Positions 13,601 to 23,000 of a DNA stretch of 64,000 nt are shown one piece after another (positions within the stretch are counted from its first letter, which is position 1; each line of letters opens with the position of its first letter). A program made the translations under genes and the position numbers. The stretch lies in the NCBI GenBank assembly GCA_013399115.1, contig VXAA01005607.1, forward strand, positions 52,992-116,991. The letters run 5' to 3'. A model generated the notes under the pieces. That model was not told the origin of the DNA. It searched no databases and was given only the letters and a program-made list of their open reading frames with translations. The DNA comes from Anseranas semipalmata (taxonomy: Eukaryota; Chordata; Aves; Anseriformes; Anseranatidae).

Positions 13601-16600
13601 GGAATTATATTAATTCTGGTTGGAGGGAAAGAAGGGACAGGACATGACACTGGGACCCGCCAAAATAGAACATGCAAATATTTCCTTTAAAACATTTACA
13701 GTGTCTTTCATCAAATTAAAGACTTCTGCATACATTTCATAGTGATAATGTCTTTTTCCATTTAAAAAAAAAAGCTTTTGACTAGTATTTGTCAACCAGT
13801 GAGTTCTCATACTACCTGTATTTTCTCAAAATGATAAATGGTGCATTTAAAATACATTATATATTTAGTGACCCTTCAGTGCAATAACTGTCTATAAAAA
13901 GCAGACATGCATGACAAAACTGATTTGGGAAAAAGACTGATTAAAAAAATGTATTAAGTATATTTGTTTTTGGTTTTGCACAGAAAGCTAATAATCAGTT
14001 ATACTCTGATATTTTTTCCCTGCAAAAGACAATTAAAGACGAGGATTTGAGATACTTAGCTATCTATTGCAAGTCCTTTCCAGAAAGGAGTTGCCAGTAG
14101 CTTTATCATCCAAAGTGAAATCTGTCCGAGGAGGTCTTACCTCCAGAATAGTAGCCAATAAAAATACTTCTTTCTCCTAGGAAATATACTTTGGAAGAAC
14201 ATATTTAGAGATGGCTATTTATAATAGTTCACACAGACAACTGCCTTATCAGAAGGATGAATAGATGAGGTCCTAGGTGTATCATGTTATATCTTAAACA
14301 GTCCTTGACTTGAAACTAGAAACAACATATAAAAGAAAAATGTATAAAATGATCATATTGAATTACTAAGTTCTGTATTAACATTAAAAAAGAAAGCATT
14401 TAGCGTTTTCTGTTTAAATCTCTCTATACTTCACAATTCTTTTCCCTCTAGTAATCTTTAGTGTTATTATACTAAGAAAGTCAAATGTGTAGAATTATAA
14501 CAATACTAATTTATGTTATTTGATCTCAGAGTATTCTAATATTAAGACTGATAATGGTAAGGACGTGATATTTGACCCATGGCTAAGAAACTGCTAGCCC
14601 AGGAAGCAAAAAGCATGCAAGTAAAAGAAGGTGCTTAGTCTGAAAATAAATATCCTGGCAGATCTGGAATCTTTTTTGTGTCGTATACCTCAGTTACTAG
14701 ATCAATCATCTCCTTAACATTTTTGATCTTCAAAAGCAAAGTGTCAGCTAGACTGCTTCGTTTGGTTTCAAGTAGACTGCAGAAGTTACTCACAGAAAGC
14801 TACGACAGCATTGTCTCATACTGTGTTCTAGAATAAGAGCTTACAAACTCTACTGGGGGAAAAGAAAAAAAAGACTAATTGAAATTGTTACTTCCAAGCC
14901 CTCTGATGGTAGCTAAAAAGTGACAAAATGTACAGTACTTTTAAAAAAACATCAGACTATTAAACAATGTGTGTCCTACATTAACAATGTTAAAATTGAA
15001 GAATACAACTTTTAAGATGAAATGAGAAAAAGCAAATCAGGCAAAAAAGATGACAACATAAGAGGTAAATAAAATGTTGGAGTAAGTATTGCCCATCTGA
15101 AGGCAAAACCTTATGCATTTCAGGCTAGCATGAGAGGTTTGTGGGTTTACTTGATTTTTAAAAACAACTCATATATCGAATAATCTCCAAGGAAATTTCT
15201 TTCCGTCTGTACATGTCATTTCTAATGTTAGGACTTTCACAAAAACTATGATTTGCATTAGTTTATGTAGACAGGGGGTTCATCTATCCTAATTTAGGCA
15301 CCTGAGAGATGGACCTGTTGTCATTCTATTTTTTCTTTATAGAAAAGGGAGAGAAAGGTCCTCCAGAACAATTCCATCCCAAATTCTCATCCTCAGACAA
15401 CCATCTAGCTTAAGTCTGATGAAGTATATTTAGAAACTTACCTTTTCCAACCAATATATAGGTTATACACAATACACAGGCATACATGTTTACACACATA
15501 GACATGCACACAAAATCACACGTGGACTGATGAAAATGATACTTGAATGTGTGACATACACCATATTTTTACAATTAAGCAACACGTGTTCTTCACTATA
15601 ATCCCACTGAAATATGGACAATGTTTGTTTGGTGGTTTTGTTTTTGTTTTTTTTATATAAGTGGTGTAGTAAGGACAAAAAAAAAGATTAAAAGTAAATG
15701 ATAGCTTGTCTAATGCTGGTGTAGAATTAGAAATTATCAGCATTATCACAACCAATACAGAGTAAAATAAAAACAAGAACCCAAAGCCTCTCTAGGATCT
15801 TAGACTGACACCACCCCAATTAACTTCTTAGCTGTTTACTGCTCTGGGGAAAAAAAAAAAGTAAAGAAACTTACTATTATTTTTCATTACAGTTGATAGG
15901 TTAGTTACATAGCCATATGTAACATGTGTTAGCAAACTTTCCACAAAAGTGAACTGAAAACACTAACAGCAGAATATGACTGTCATACCCAAGCAGGGGG
16001 ATATCAACTCTGTCTTCTTCTATTAAAAGAAGTAGTCTATCTTCAAGATCTTCTTCACTCTCAGGAAAATATTCTACCAAAGCTTTGACTTGAAGTCCAG
16101 GTGCAACAGGTTTTTCTGGATTTTCCACAATCAGTTTAAACTGCAGTGTAAAAAACAAATATTTAACCAATTTTTCATTTTTAGATTGAAAAACCACATA
16201 CACATGGTTCATTTTCAGAATAACACACATTGATTTAAAGTATACAGAATTTTATAAAATTCCTCTTCCTATTTATTTACTTACATTTTTATTATTTATC
16301 CTTTTTACAGTAAAACAGAAAGAATACTAACCCATCAAATTACATGAAGGCATTGATTTCTAGTCCTTCCAAGACAGCTCTAGCTATTGCTGAGGTTGCC
16401 ATAAGCATTCCAAAGCACCATAAGATAAGGTCAGTTAACACAATCTTTTTAATATCTGAGAAAGCAACAAGGATTAAATCTCAATTCAAAACAGCAAAAA
16501 AGAAGACAGCATAAGAACTGTCTGTAGATCTGACCTACATTCAACTAAATTCAACGGAAAGTCTCATTGTGCACTGAAAAAAACTGCTTGAAAGGCCCCT

Positions 16601-19586
16601 GCACCTTTAATTCCTTTTTTTTTTTTTTTTTGGGGGGGGGGGGGGGGATGAAAGGAAAAGAAAAAAAAACAAAAAACAGAAGCAGCTGACACAAAGTACC
16701 TTTTTCCTCTCTCTCTCAAAAAGTCTGGATTTGTTGTTTTGTTGTTGTCTGTATGCATCCGTTGATACCCAACACCTCCTGCACATCTTTGCTTGAACAG
16801 AGAACATGAGCAACCTACAAGCATGTAGGAGGAATCCCACAGCTAGCACTTTCCTAAGAAAGCTTCATAGCAAGATTGAGACTCACTGATGTTTCGGTCT
16901 TTACAATTCACATCACTCTGTGCATAGTAGGCTTCTGCTGTATATGTCCAGTTTAATTAATGTTTATTTTTGAAATAGAGTCATCCCAGTATTCTTAAAG
17001 TTTTCTGTACTACTCTTTACTTGGAATGTGTAAAGACATAATTTATGACTTGTTGATTCTATTGTCTGGGCATCCCCTTCTATTCCTTTGAAATTTCCCC
17101 AACAGTGTAAATACTCAGCTAAAGGAAACTTATTATGTTACATGCATCAAGATTATGGGGTTGATTTTGAAATAGCAGACAGTAATCATGCTTTGATTTT
17201 GAAGTTTGCAAAATCTTCTCTAAAAAGAATTAAACAGCCATGCATAAACATTCTGTATAAGGGAAAACTAATATTTTGGAATAACAATTTTTTAATGAAA
17301 TCTACAGAAAACTGCTTTGTGAGCTAAATTCCTTGAAATGCATTTTCCAGCCATGCTCTGTGGCAGCTCAAGGAAGGTTAATTTTCAGTTCTCGCACTCT
17401 ACGAATGCAACGCTTCAGAAAGCGTACAGATGAGTCACACGCTTCAGAGCCGTGTACTCACAGGCAGCAGTACCAGCTCTGGGAATGAGAAACAGCAACA
17501 GAACAGAACCTTCTGGAATTAACATCTAAAGTAGAATCTTGTCCCTTAACTCTCATATCGGGCATCTCATGCACAACAACATTAAAATATTCAGCCTAAG
17601 TCATGAGATACTAGTTTTTTACTCAGCGGGTCACCAAACTCATAAATTATGATTGAGTAACCTTTTCTCTCTTCTAAAATTGTCTCTGCCTTTCCACTTC
17701 TGAAGCATATGAAAATTGATAAGGCTGATGAAAACGAACAAAATGCAGAACAAGCACAGCCCTACCAAATCAAGCACTCTCAACAGCTCCCAACTCATCC
17801 CTCAAAGCTTCAGCATCAGTGTAATAAAAATGGAGATACATCATGTAATTGCAGATTTTAGGGAGGAATAAAATGCACGTACAGTCTTCACAACTCTTCC
17901 CCTTATAAACAAAGGCTGATTATAAAGAGAGTGAAAGTACCCAAGGTACCTCAATTGTCTCACAATTATTTTGATGATTACTTTGGAATATACTGCTTCA
18001 TAGCTCAAATTGCTATGAGCACAAAGCAACATCTGCTTCTGCTTCAACCCCCAGTGCCAGCCCAACACTTTGATCCTAATTCTGAAGTAACTAGCAGATA
18101 AAAAACTAGCTGGGTGAAACACCAATATAAAATTTCTGACCACAGCTGGGTTTTGCAGGGCCTATACAGGTTCCATATTAAGGGCTAAACTGGCTGGAAT
18201 TGGAAAGATTTAAAAAGGCTGGCTATACAATGATTTTTCCAGAACTAATCAGATGAATACAGAATCATGCCATCTTGAGAAAAGATTATAAAACTCTCTT
18301 TTCAGAGGAAGCCTTCCCACAAGCAAGCACTCTAAATGGACTACTCTCAGAAAACTTGGTTGAATACAATACAGAAATAATAGAGCTATCATCAGTACTA
18401 TGCAAGTCCTAGCAAAAACAATTGCAAAAGCTGTGACCTGCAGCTGATCTGGAACACTTCACAAATTTGGTGTTCACACCATAGCAAGGTGATGTGTTTC
18501 TATATGGCCCTCCTTGAAATAACAAGGAAACTGTGGGCTTCTTGAGGGATAAAATTTCTGGAAAGCACAAAGCCAGCCAGCAAAGCTAAGCGGGAGTTGT
18601 TACCAACAAGGGACTTGATGTAGTATGACATATGAGAAAGCTAAATTACTTCTATTAAAAGAATGGATTTAACAAACAAGGAAGCTCTCTTCAAATTGCT
18701 CATGACATCAGGAAAACACTGAGCTGGGAAGGCTGGAGTTCATTTCATTCCGACTTACAGGCTTCATGTGAACAGCCTCGTTTGAAGCTCTATATGAGAA
18801 TACTTTTCAAGTATTATCAAAATGACACCTGCAATTCCTCCTGAGAAACAGGTAAACTAGGACACTGGCTCCCTCCTCCAGATCTGTCACACAAGAGGTA
18901 ATTCAGGCAACTTTGGCTCTAAGAACCATCTCCTATTCTTTCCAGTTTACACAGTTATTCAGCTATTTTAAATTAACTTCCAATTCACGGGCAAATGTTA
19001 GTCTGTCTCATAAGCTACTCAGGCAGCCGTGGTAGCACCTTCCATTCGCTGTGGCACAAGGCAGACGAGCATTCACACCTGCCCAAGCAGTCTCTTACAC
19101 TGGACCTCCCTACTCGGGCAAGCCTGGGGGCAAAAATACCCCCCCAAAAAAACAGAGAAAATAAAAGCGGGGCTTTGAGACACTTTCTGGCGACGTTCTT
19201 CGCCTCGAAGAGGGCCTGACAAGCACAACACGAGGCGACCTGCGCGCCGGGGGCTCCCCCGAGGCACTACCGTTAGTTACTCGTGCTGGAGCAGTGCGGG
19301 GAGCTGCACGAGCACAGAGCCGGCGGCTGACTTGCCTCGACACCGAGCCCCGCCGCCGAAACCAGCCGGCCGGGGGCTGCGGGGCAGACGCCCATCGCCG
19401 CTCCCCTCCCGTGCCTCCCCTCACCTGGGGCCGGCGCGGCGGCAGCAGCTGGAGTCGACAGCTCTCCACCCGCAGGTTCTGGACGCTGAGCGCGGCGCGG
19501 TAACGGCGCCCCGGCACCGCGGCCCTGAAGCGCAGCTCGGCCGGGGCGATGCGCACCCCGGCCACGTCCCGCCAGCCACCCGACAT
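1467..19586 (-). CDS. CFAP47: CFAP47 (cilia and flagella associated protein 47), 5' part, nine exons placed; continues beyond the left edge
   Basis: Exons on the minus strand are 19,425-19,586, 15,989-16,140, 10,949-11,064, 7,394-7,532, 4,991-5,219, 4,174-4,334, 3,163-3,314, 2,362-2,597 and 1,467-1,659. They join in phase to 1,540 nt without a stop, each flanked by GT and AG. The peptide shows repeated ASH/MSP-like (HYDIN-type) beta-sandwich signatures, a 'FG.V' strand followed by a 'L.N.S' strand. They start near residues 13, 118, 225 and 398. Such domains occur in axonemal and centrosomal proteins; CFAP47 is known as a sperm-flagellum protein. The name rests on my recognition of the family and of conserved segments such as 'FIGVCKSKPKNILFKINPG'. 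The full protein is several times longer, so most of the gene lies off the left side. The start was chosen for its strong Kozak context (GCCGCCATG) and its place in a CpG island. Other ASH-domain ciliary proteins (HYDIN, DLEC1, CFAP65, CFAP221) are less likely alternatives. Confidence 0.9.
2362..2597 (-). CDS. CFAP47: CFAP47 exon 8, residues 371-449
   Basis: Acceptor AATGCAG|AGAATC at 2,597; donor ACAAAG|GTAATT at 2,362. 236 nt, phase 1 to 0. The peptide closes one repeat with 'IELALTGSGIPV' and opens the next: 'VIKFMDCFLGEQTQVLCTLK' then 'NESDSLPVKFSF'. This is again the ASH arrangement of a strand, a glycine turn and 'L.N.S..P..F.F'. Confidence 0.93.
3163..3314 (-). CDS. CFAP47: CFAP47 exon 7, residues 320-371
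   Basis: Acceptor AATTAG|AGATTA at 3,314; donor ACAA|GTATGT at 3,163. 152 nt, phase 2 to phase 1. The peptide 'DYDSYRKFKRAFG...DYALFLRFEAVG' has the helical insert followed by a strand seen in this protein family. It completes the third ASH-like repeat. Confidence 0.92.
4174..4334 (-). CDS. CFAP47: CFAP47 exon 6, residues 267-320
   Basis: Acceptor TTTTTTAG|GGAACA at 4,334; donor CCAAA|GTGAGT at 4,174. 161 nt, enters in phase 0 and leaves two bases. The peptide includes 'CIPNQGTLLPYGKSFVTLCF', the P-x-x-G-x-L-x-P strand pattern that precedes the last strands of an ASH-type domain. Confidence 0.92.
4991..5219 (-). CDS. CFAP47: CFAP47 exon 5, residues 190-266
   Basis: Acceptor CTGACAG|AGTGGA at 5,219; donor GAGATG|GTAAGA at 4,991. 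229 nt, ends in phase 0. It closes domain two ('VELEGRGCTEVWIKA') and opens domain three ('CVNFGLVYFGSSKTEQICLYNES', quoted loosely by strand). No methionine start is needed here; the frame is entered by splicing. Confidence 0.93.
5220..7393 (-). other. CFAP47 intron 4
   Basis: A 2.2-kb AT-rich intron. It has short homopolymer runs, a G-rich run near 5,449-5,459 and a very AT-rich patch at about 6,195-6,240. I see no recognisable transposon or exon. Confidence 0.75.
7394..7532 (-). CDS. CFAP47: CFAP47 exon 4, residues 144-190
   Basis: Acceptor TTTTAG|GTACAT at 7,532; donor AAA|GTGAGT at 7,394. 139 nt, no stop in the required frame. The peptide 'TFEISYDG...LNIEPTSGEVEPDSLKMVKVDI' continues the second ASH-like domain with the usual 'P.SG.V.P.S...V.V' pattern. 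One base from exon 3 and two bases passed on to exon 5 agree. Confidence 0.92.
9034..9762. repeat. Pair of exact 23-base direct repeats flanking 683 bases
   Basis: The copies at 9,034-9,056 and 9,740-9,762 are identical (they start TCTTATTATC and end GATGATGTA). The 683 bases between them show no poly(A) tail, terminal inverted repeats or CR1-type end. They could be an unclassified insertion with a long target duplication, or the repeat could be a local copying event. Confidence 0.7.
10075..10802 (-). mobile_element. Avian LTR-type interspersed repeat, interrupted by an assembly gap
   Basis: A sharply GC-rich block in an AT-rich intron. It carries repeated 'CTCC..CGTGGG/CACGGGCTGCAG' units and the end 'CTTGCCAAATAAACCCAATACA' (shown in part), a pattern I recall from a very common bird repeat. 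Read on the minus strand it starts TGTATTGGG at 10,802, as an LTR should. The left boundary is approximate: the 'GGCTCGTGCATTGAG' segment at about 10,149 still belongs to it. The 66-base N run at 10,613-10,678 lies in the tandem CTCC-rich part. Open frames here are low-complexity artefacts. The family name is not certain. Confidence 0.7.
10613..10678. other. Assembly gap (66 N)
   Basis: A run of N inside a GC-rich tandem-like repeat. Collapse or loss of repeat units is likely. It does not touch any CFAP47 exon. Confidence 1.
10949..11064 (-). CDS. CFAP47: CFAP47 exon 3, residues 105-144
   Basis: Acceptor TCTCTGCAG|ATTAAT at 11,064; donor ATCAG|GTAAGT at 10,949. 116 nt; the first base completes a glycine codon and one base carries over. 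The peptide contains 'SEIDFGTV', then 'EISIANHGS', the classic opening of an ASH domain. It is too short to stand out as an open frame and was found through phase and splice sites. Confidence 0.92.
11065..15988 (-). other. CFAP47 intron 2
   Basis: The longest intron in view (4.9 kb), AT-rich. It contains a G-rich run at 11,938-11,968 that fits a G-quadruplex, a (TTTG)n patch near 12,350-12,363 and short homopolymers. No transposon or extra exon could be supported. Confidence 0.75.
11938..11968 (+). other. G-quadruplex-forming motif
   Basis: Four G runs of at least three bases are separated by loops of 1-6 bases on the plus strand: GGG, GGGGGGGG, GGGGG, then GGGGG. This is the template strand of CFAP47 intron 2. 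The pattern alone is visible; no function is shown. Confidence 0.6.
15989..16140 (-). CDS. CFAP47: CFAP47 exon 2, residues 55-105
   Basis: Acceptor ACTGCAG|TTTAAACTG at 16,140; donor GG|GTATGA at 15,989. 152 nt, enters in phase 0 and leaves two bases. The peptide (start FKLIVENPEKP) completes the first ASH-like domain. The acidic stretch 'ESEEDLEDR' lies between two beta strands and is followed by 'VDIPLLG', a typical last strand. Confidence 0.93.
16141..19424 (-). other. CFAP47 intron 1
   Basis: A 3.3-kb intron, AT-rich at its 3' (left) end and rising in GC toward the CpG island. It holds the T17/G16 homopolymer block at 16,615-16,647. No transposon is recognised. Confidence 0.75.
16615..16647. 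repeat. Poly(T)17-poly(G)16 homopolymer junction
   Basis: Seventeen T are followed directly by sixteen G. Adjacent long homopolymers of this kind are unstable and error-prone in sequencing, so the exact lengths are doubtful. Confidence 0.95.
19425..19586 (-). CDS. CFAP47: CFAP47 exon 1 (coding part), residues 1-54
   Basis: This exon starts at ATG 19,586-19,584 and ends at CCCCAG|GTGAGG, phase 0. It is very GC-rich, unlike all later exons, because it sits inside the CpG island. The peptide begins MSGGWRDVAG and contains 'PAELRF' and 'LSVQNLR', the first two strands of an ASH-type domain that is completed by exon 2. The 5' untranslated part must lie just above 19,586. Confidence 0.92.
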
Positions 19587-19616
19587 GGCGGCCGCCGCTT
19601 CTCCCGGGAGGCCGCG

Positions 19617-19629
19617 GCTGCCTGGAAAC
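19617..19629. promoter_or_regulatory. Likely RFX X-box
   Basis: GCTGCC-T-GGAAAC: two X-box half sites with a one-base spacer, each one base from the consensus (GTTGCC and GGCAAC). It lies 31-43 bases upstream of the CFAP47 start codon. RFX factors activate ciliary genes through such sites near the start, which fits the gene. Further single half sites (GGTAAC at 19,499, GTTACC at 19,751) are nearby. Confidence 0.5.
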
Positions 19630-20060
19630 GATCGCTTAGTAACGGACGCTGAGCGCTGATTGGGAGAAAAAGAGCGGCCCTTGCGAACCCACCAATTGGA
19701 AGAGGAGGGGCGGGGCAGGGCAGGGGCGGCCCGGCAAGGGTCTCGGGGTCGTTACCCGATGGGGTGGGAGGGAGGAGACGGGTGTCTGACGCGGAGCAGT
19801 GGTCGTTCCTTGCGGGTGTTCCCGGTGCGCAGCCTGGGTTAGCCTCGGCACGGCTCCTGCCCCGAGGCGGGAAGGGCTCGTGCAGCGCCGCCATTTGGTG
19901 GGCGCCAGGTCGGGGGAGCTGGAAGGAAGCCCCCCCTCCAGACCCGCTGTTTGCTAGGAGCACGCCAAAATGGCCGCTGCCCTTTGGTCCGCGTTTGTCA
20001 GTGAGGAGGCACCTGAGCTGATGGCTGCCTTGAGCGTGAGGGAGAGGGCTCCTCCGGCGT

Positions 20061-23000
20061 GGTCCCTCTTCCGATAACGGCCCTGAACTGTGAAGCACGG
20101 ATATACGAGCATGGATGCTCATCCTGCCCTGGGTTTCTGAAAGTAACGGCGGATTAAGTTTACATAGAAGTGGCCCAATTTCTCTTCTGGGGAGGCCAGA
20201 CATGGTCTCCATAAAACCAAAGCAGGGCGCTAACAAGCTTGTTTGCTGGAGGAAAGCTCAGTGTCTGCAGTGCCAGAGACAACACTAATAATTCATTGCA
20301 TGCATTTACTGAGTGGTGAAAGATGTGTTCCGGTTCTGTATTCCAGTGCCTTCCTATGCTGTAATTTAAGTGGTAAAATGAGGTTGACACGAATCCAGCG
20401 CTTAGGCAGACTGGGAGGCGTATAATGGCCCATTTTGCTCTTTGCTTCAGAGTAGCAGAAAAAAGAAGGGGGAGCTGCACACACACAAAACCTCAAACAT
20501 CAGTTATGATTAACCCCAAATGTTTTGCATTGGATTACATCAGCCCCTGAAAGTGCAGGAAGACTCGAGCTATTTATATTTTAAAAGTTAAATGTGAGAT
20601 GCTGCAGACGTGGATGGCAGTCAGTAGAACTCCGAAGTACAAAAAGGACACAACACCTATTTTTAATGGGTCAAGAAACCCAGAGGGGGTAGGGAGAGAG
20701 GAGATCCTTTGTTTCTGATGCTGGGGAAGGATGCTAACAGGTATATGTTCTTAAAAATTCAAGTGATAGCTACCCATCTGTAGATTACTGAAGAACAAAT
20801 GGTAGTATGACGTTGCAAGCACTAAAAGTAAAATAAAGGAATCTGAAGGGAGTTCTTTGGGACAACTACTTGAGTTTATTTTAGGGTAACATGATACTAT
20901 TTAACTGAAAATAAAATAAAATAAAATAAAATAAAATAAAATAAAATAAAATAAAATAAAATAAAATAAAATAGAAGATTACCTTATCAAAGTGTTAAAC
21001 TCCCTCTGCCTTTTCATTGGAGAACTGAGAATGCTCCTACATAGTTTCTCTGATCCTTGAATGAATTCTGGGGCAAAATCAAGGGACAAAGGGTCATATC
21101 TAAGAAATATCTGATCCAAATGAAGAGAAGCCTTTGAGACTTTATACAGACATTATTAATGCACCAAAAAGTCACAAGCTCATTTGTTTATCTTACTTTG
21201 GGTTATTCCTCAATTTGTACATTAAAATAAGATGGAAATGTTCTGCCTTTCTGATCACACTTTCTGATACTTCAAAATAATTGAATTCAAAAGGGAAAGA
21301 CTAACTAGTTCAGGGAAATTGGCAAATATGTCACTTGTTATATAGTATTTCACAGCCAAGTAGTCAGTCACAAACTTCATTTTTCCATTCTACTGAGAAT
21401 TGTAGCAACATTTAATATTTATAGCAAAAATATTAGAAAGAAATACTGGCTGTGATATTTCATTTCACCTGAGCCCTTGCTGGAGCAGGAGAGAACCCTC
21501 AGAAGGTTCTTGCCCTCTCTGCTCTTTCTGACCTTCCTAGTGACCTCCTTTCCCATCTGCCTTCTGGACAGGTTGCTAGCCTTCATTCTGCTAACTTATC
21601 TCCACATGGGGCTATACACTAAATGCAACCTGTGAAACAATCCAGGCTAAAAGCACTCATAGGTGCACCTTTTTGTTTTGTTTTGTTTTCACTGAAGGGG
21701 GGTTGTCTTTAAGCAAGATAATTTCACAGCTTTAGTTTAGAGCACTGGTTCACAAACACTTGAAACAGCACTGTTGACAGGGTGCTAACTTTGTGATTTG
21801 GGGCTGGAGCAAGCAGCAGTCAGAAATCTTTAAAACCAATTCTGTCATAAAAGGATTCGTAGCAAAGAACACTGCCATTATTTCACTGGATTTGATGTAT
21901 ATGTGTCCATACAAACTTTTTAATCCATTTAACTCATTTTTTAACAGATTTTAATTGTGATTTATCTTGTTTATAAAGGCCAAGCTTTGCATTAAAAGAG
22001 TCCTGATCTCTCTGAAATAGTTTGGCTAGGCTTTCTTCCTCTTCTGCAAACCATTATATTCAAATGCTTGCTATTCCATCATTATGGTATCCTGTTATGG
22101 AACAACATTAGATAATGGACTCTGCTCCTGCCTTTCCTCACCTCACACTGGCTTCACATCATTTTATTAGTCATCTAATAGTCAGCCCCAAAGAGAGAAA
22201 TATATAAAGGAATAGGCATACTTTGTTTTGATAACAGAACCTCTTTTACCTAGTACAAGGTGTGTGTATTCTTTCTCCTTTATCACTAGATCATATGACC
22301 ACAAAGAGTGATTTTACTTCTGCAGAAATTTACACTATTTTACAGTGCAGTAACCTGCACAGTTCGCACTGCATTCACCTTAGCAGTATCAGATGATGAA
22401 TAATAAAGCTTCACATCAAACATCGAAATTATTTCGTAGTCTTTAGAATAAAGAGTATAACCAAACAAATTCTCCACCACACCTGAATTTCTGAGATATT
22501 TCCAACTTTTATATGCCAGACTTTCCAGACCTGAAACTTGTTTGGCTATTTTCTGATCTGATTCTCCTTCCAGGTCCTAGGTAGAAAACCAGAACAGCAT
22601 CATTAGTTCTTTGCAGTTAATAGACAAGGTTAATTTGTTTGAAACAAAATAGCTCCCAGCTTGGTCAGATCTATCCTGGGGCCATGGCCAATGTAAAACC
22701 AGATGCATAATCAGAAAACCACCATGAGTCTGTTCTCCCCTTCTGTAGACATTAGAAAATGGATAGAACTGAGATGCTGGTCATATATGCCCATGTTCTA
22801 AATGCAGGTCAAAGATGCTTGTGCACAAACCAAATTATCTATTAGATCAGAAGTAGCTCCCACTCATCTAGGCATCTCTAAAAACACAGACAAATCCCTT
22901 CAGAAAGTATTCAATGTAGAGGTTAGAAAAAGGGGCAGTTAAAGAGATTATGAGGGTGGTTTATTTGACAGTAATTCAGCAACAAGAAATCACAGTGATA

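Larger units (their letters stand above)
19180..20060. promoter_or_regulatory. CpG island and promoter region of CFAP47
   Basis: GC content and CpG density rise sharply here compared with both sides. The island contains coding exon 1 and about 0.45 kb upstream of it. It carries CCAAT motifs (minus strand at 19,659-19,663; both orientations overlapping at 19,692-19,699) and a GC box (GGGGCGGGGC, 19,707-19,716). No TATA box stands out. Open frames through the island on both strands come from lack of stops in GC-rich sequence. The island reaches well to the right of the ATG, so divergent transcription is possible. Confidence 0.8.

Noticed and set aside
19421..20236. A 271-codon minus-strand open frame through the CFAP47 CpG island
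   Set aside because: It is proline- and arginine-rich, overlaps exon 1 in another frame and exists only because GC-rich DNA lacks stops. The exon 1 frame, which splices in phase into eight further exons, is the real one.
20908..20972. Regular repeats that could be mistaken for a CRISPR array
   Set aside because: It is a five-base microsatellite with no spacers, in a eukaryotic genome.
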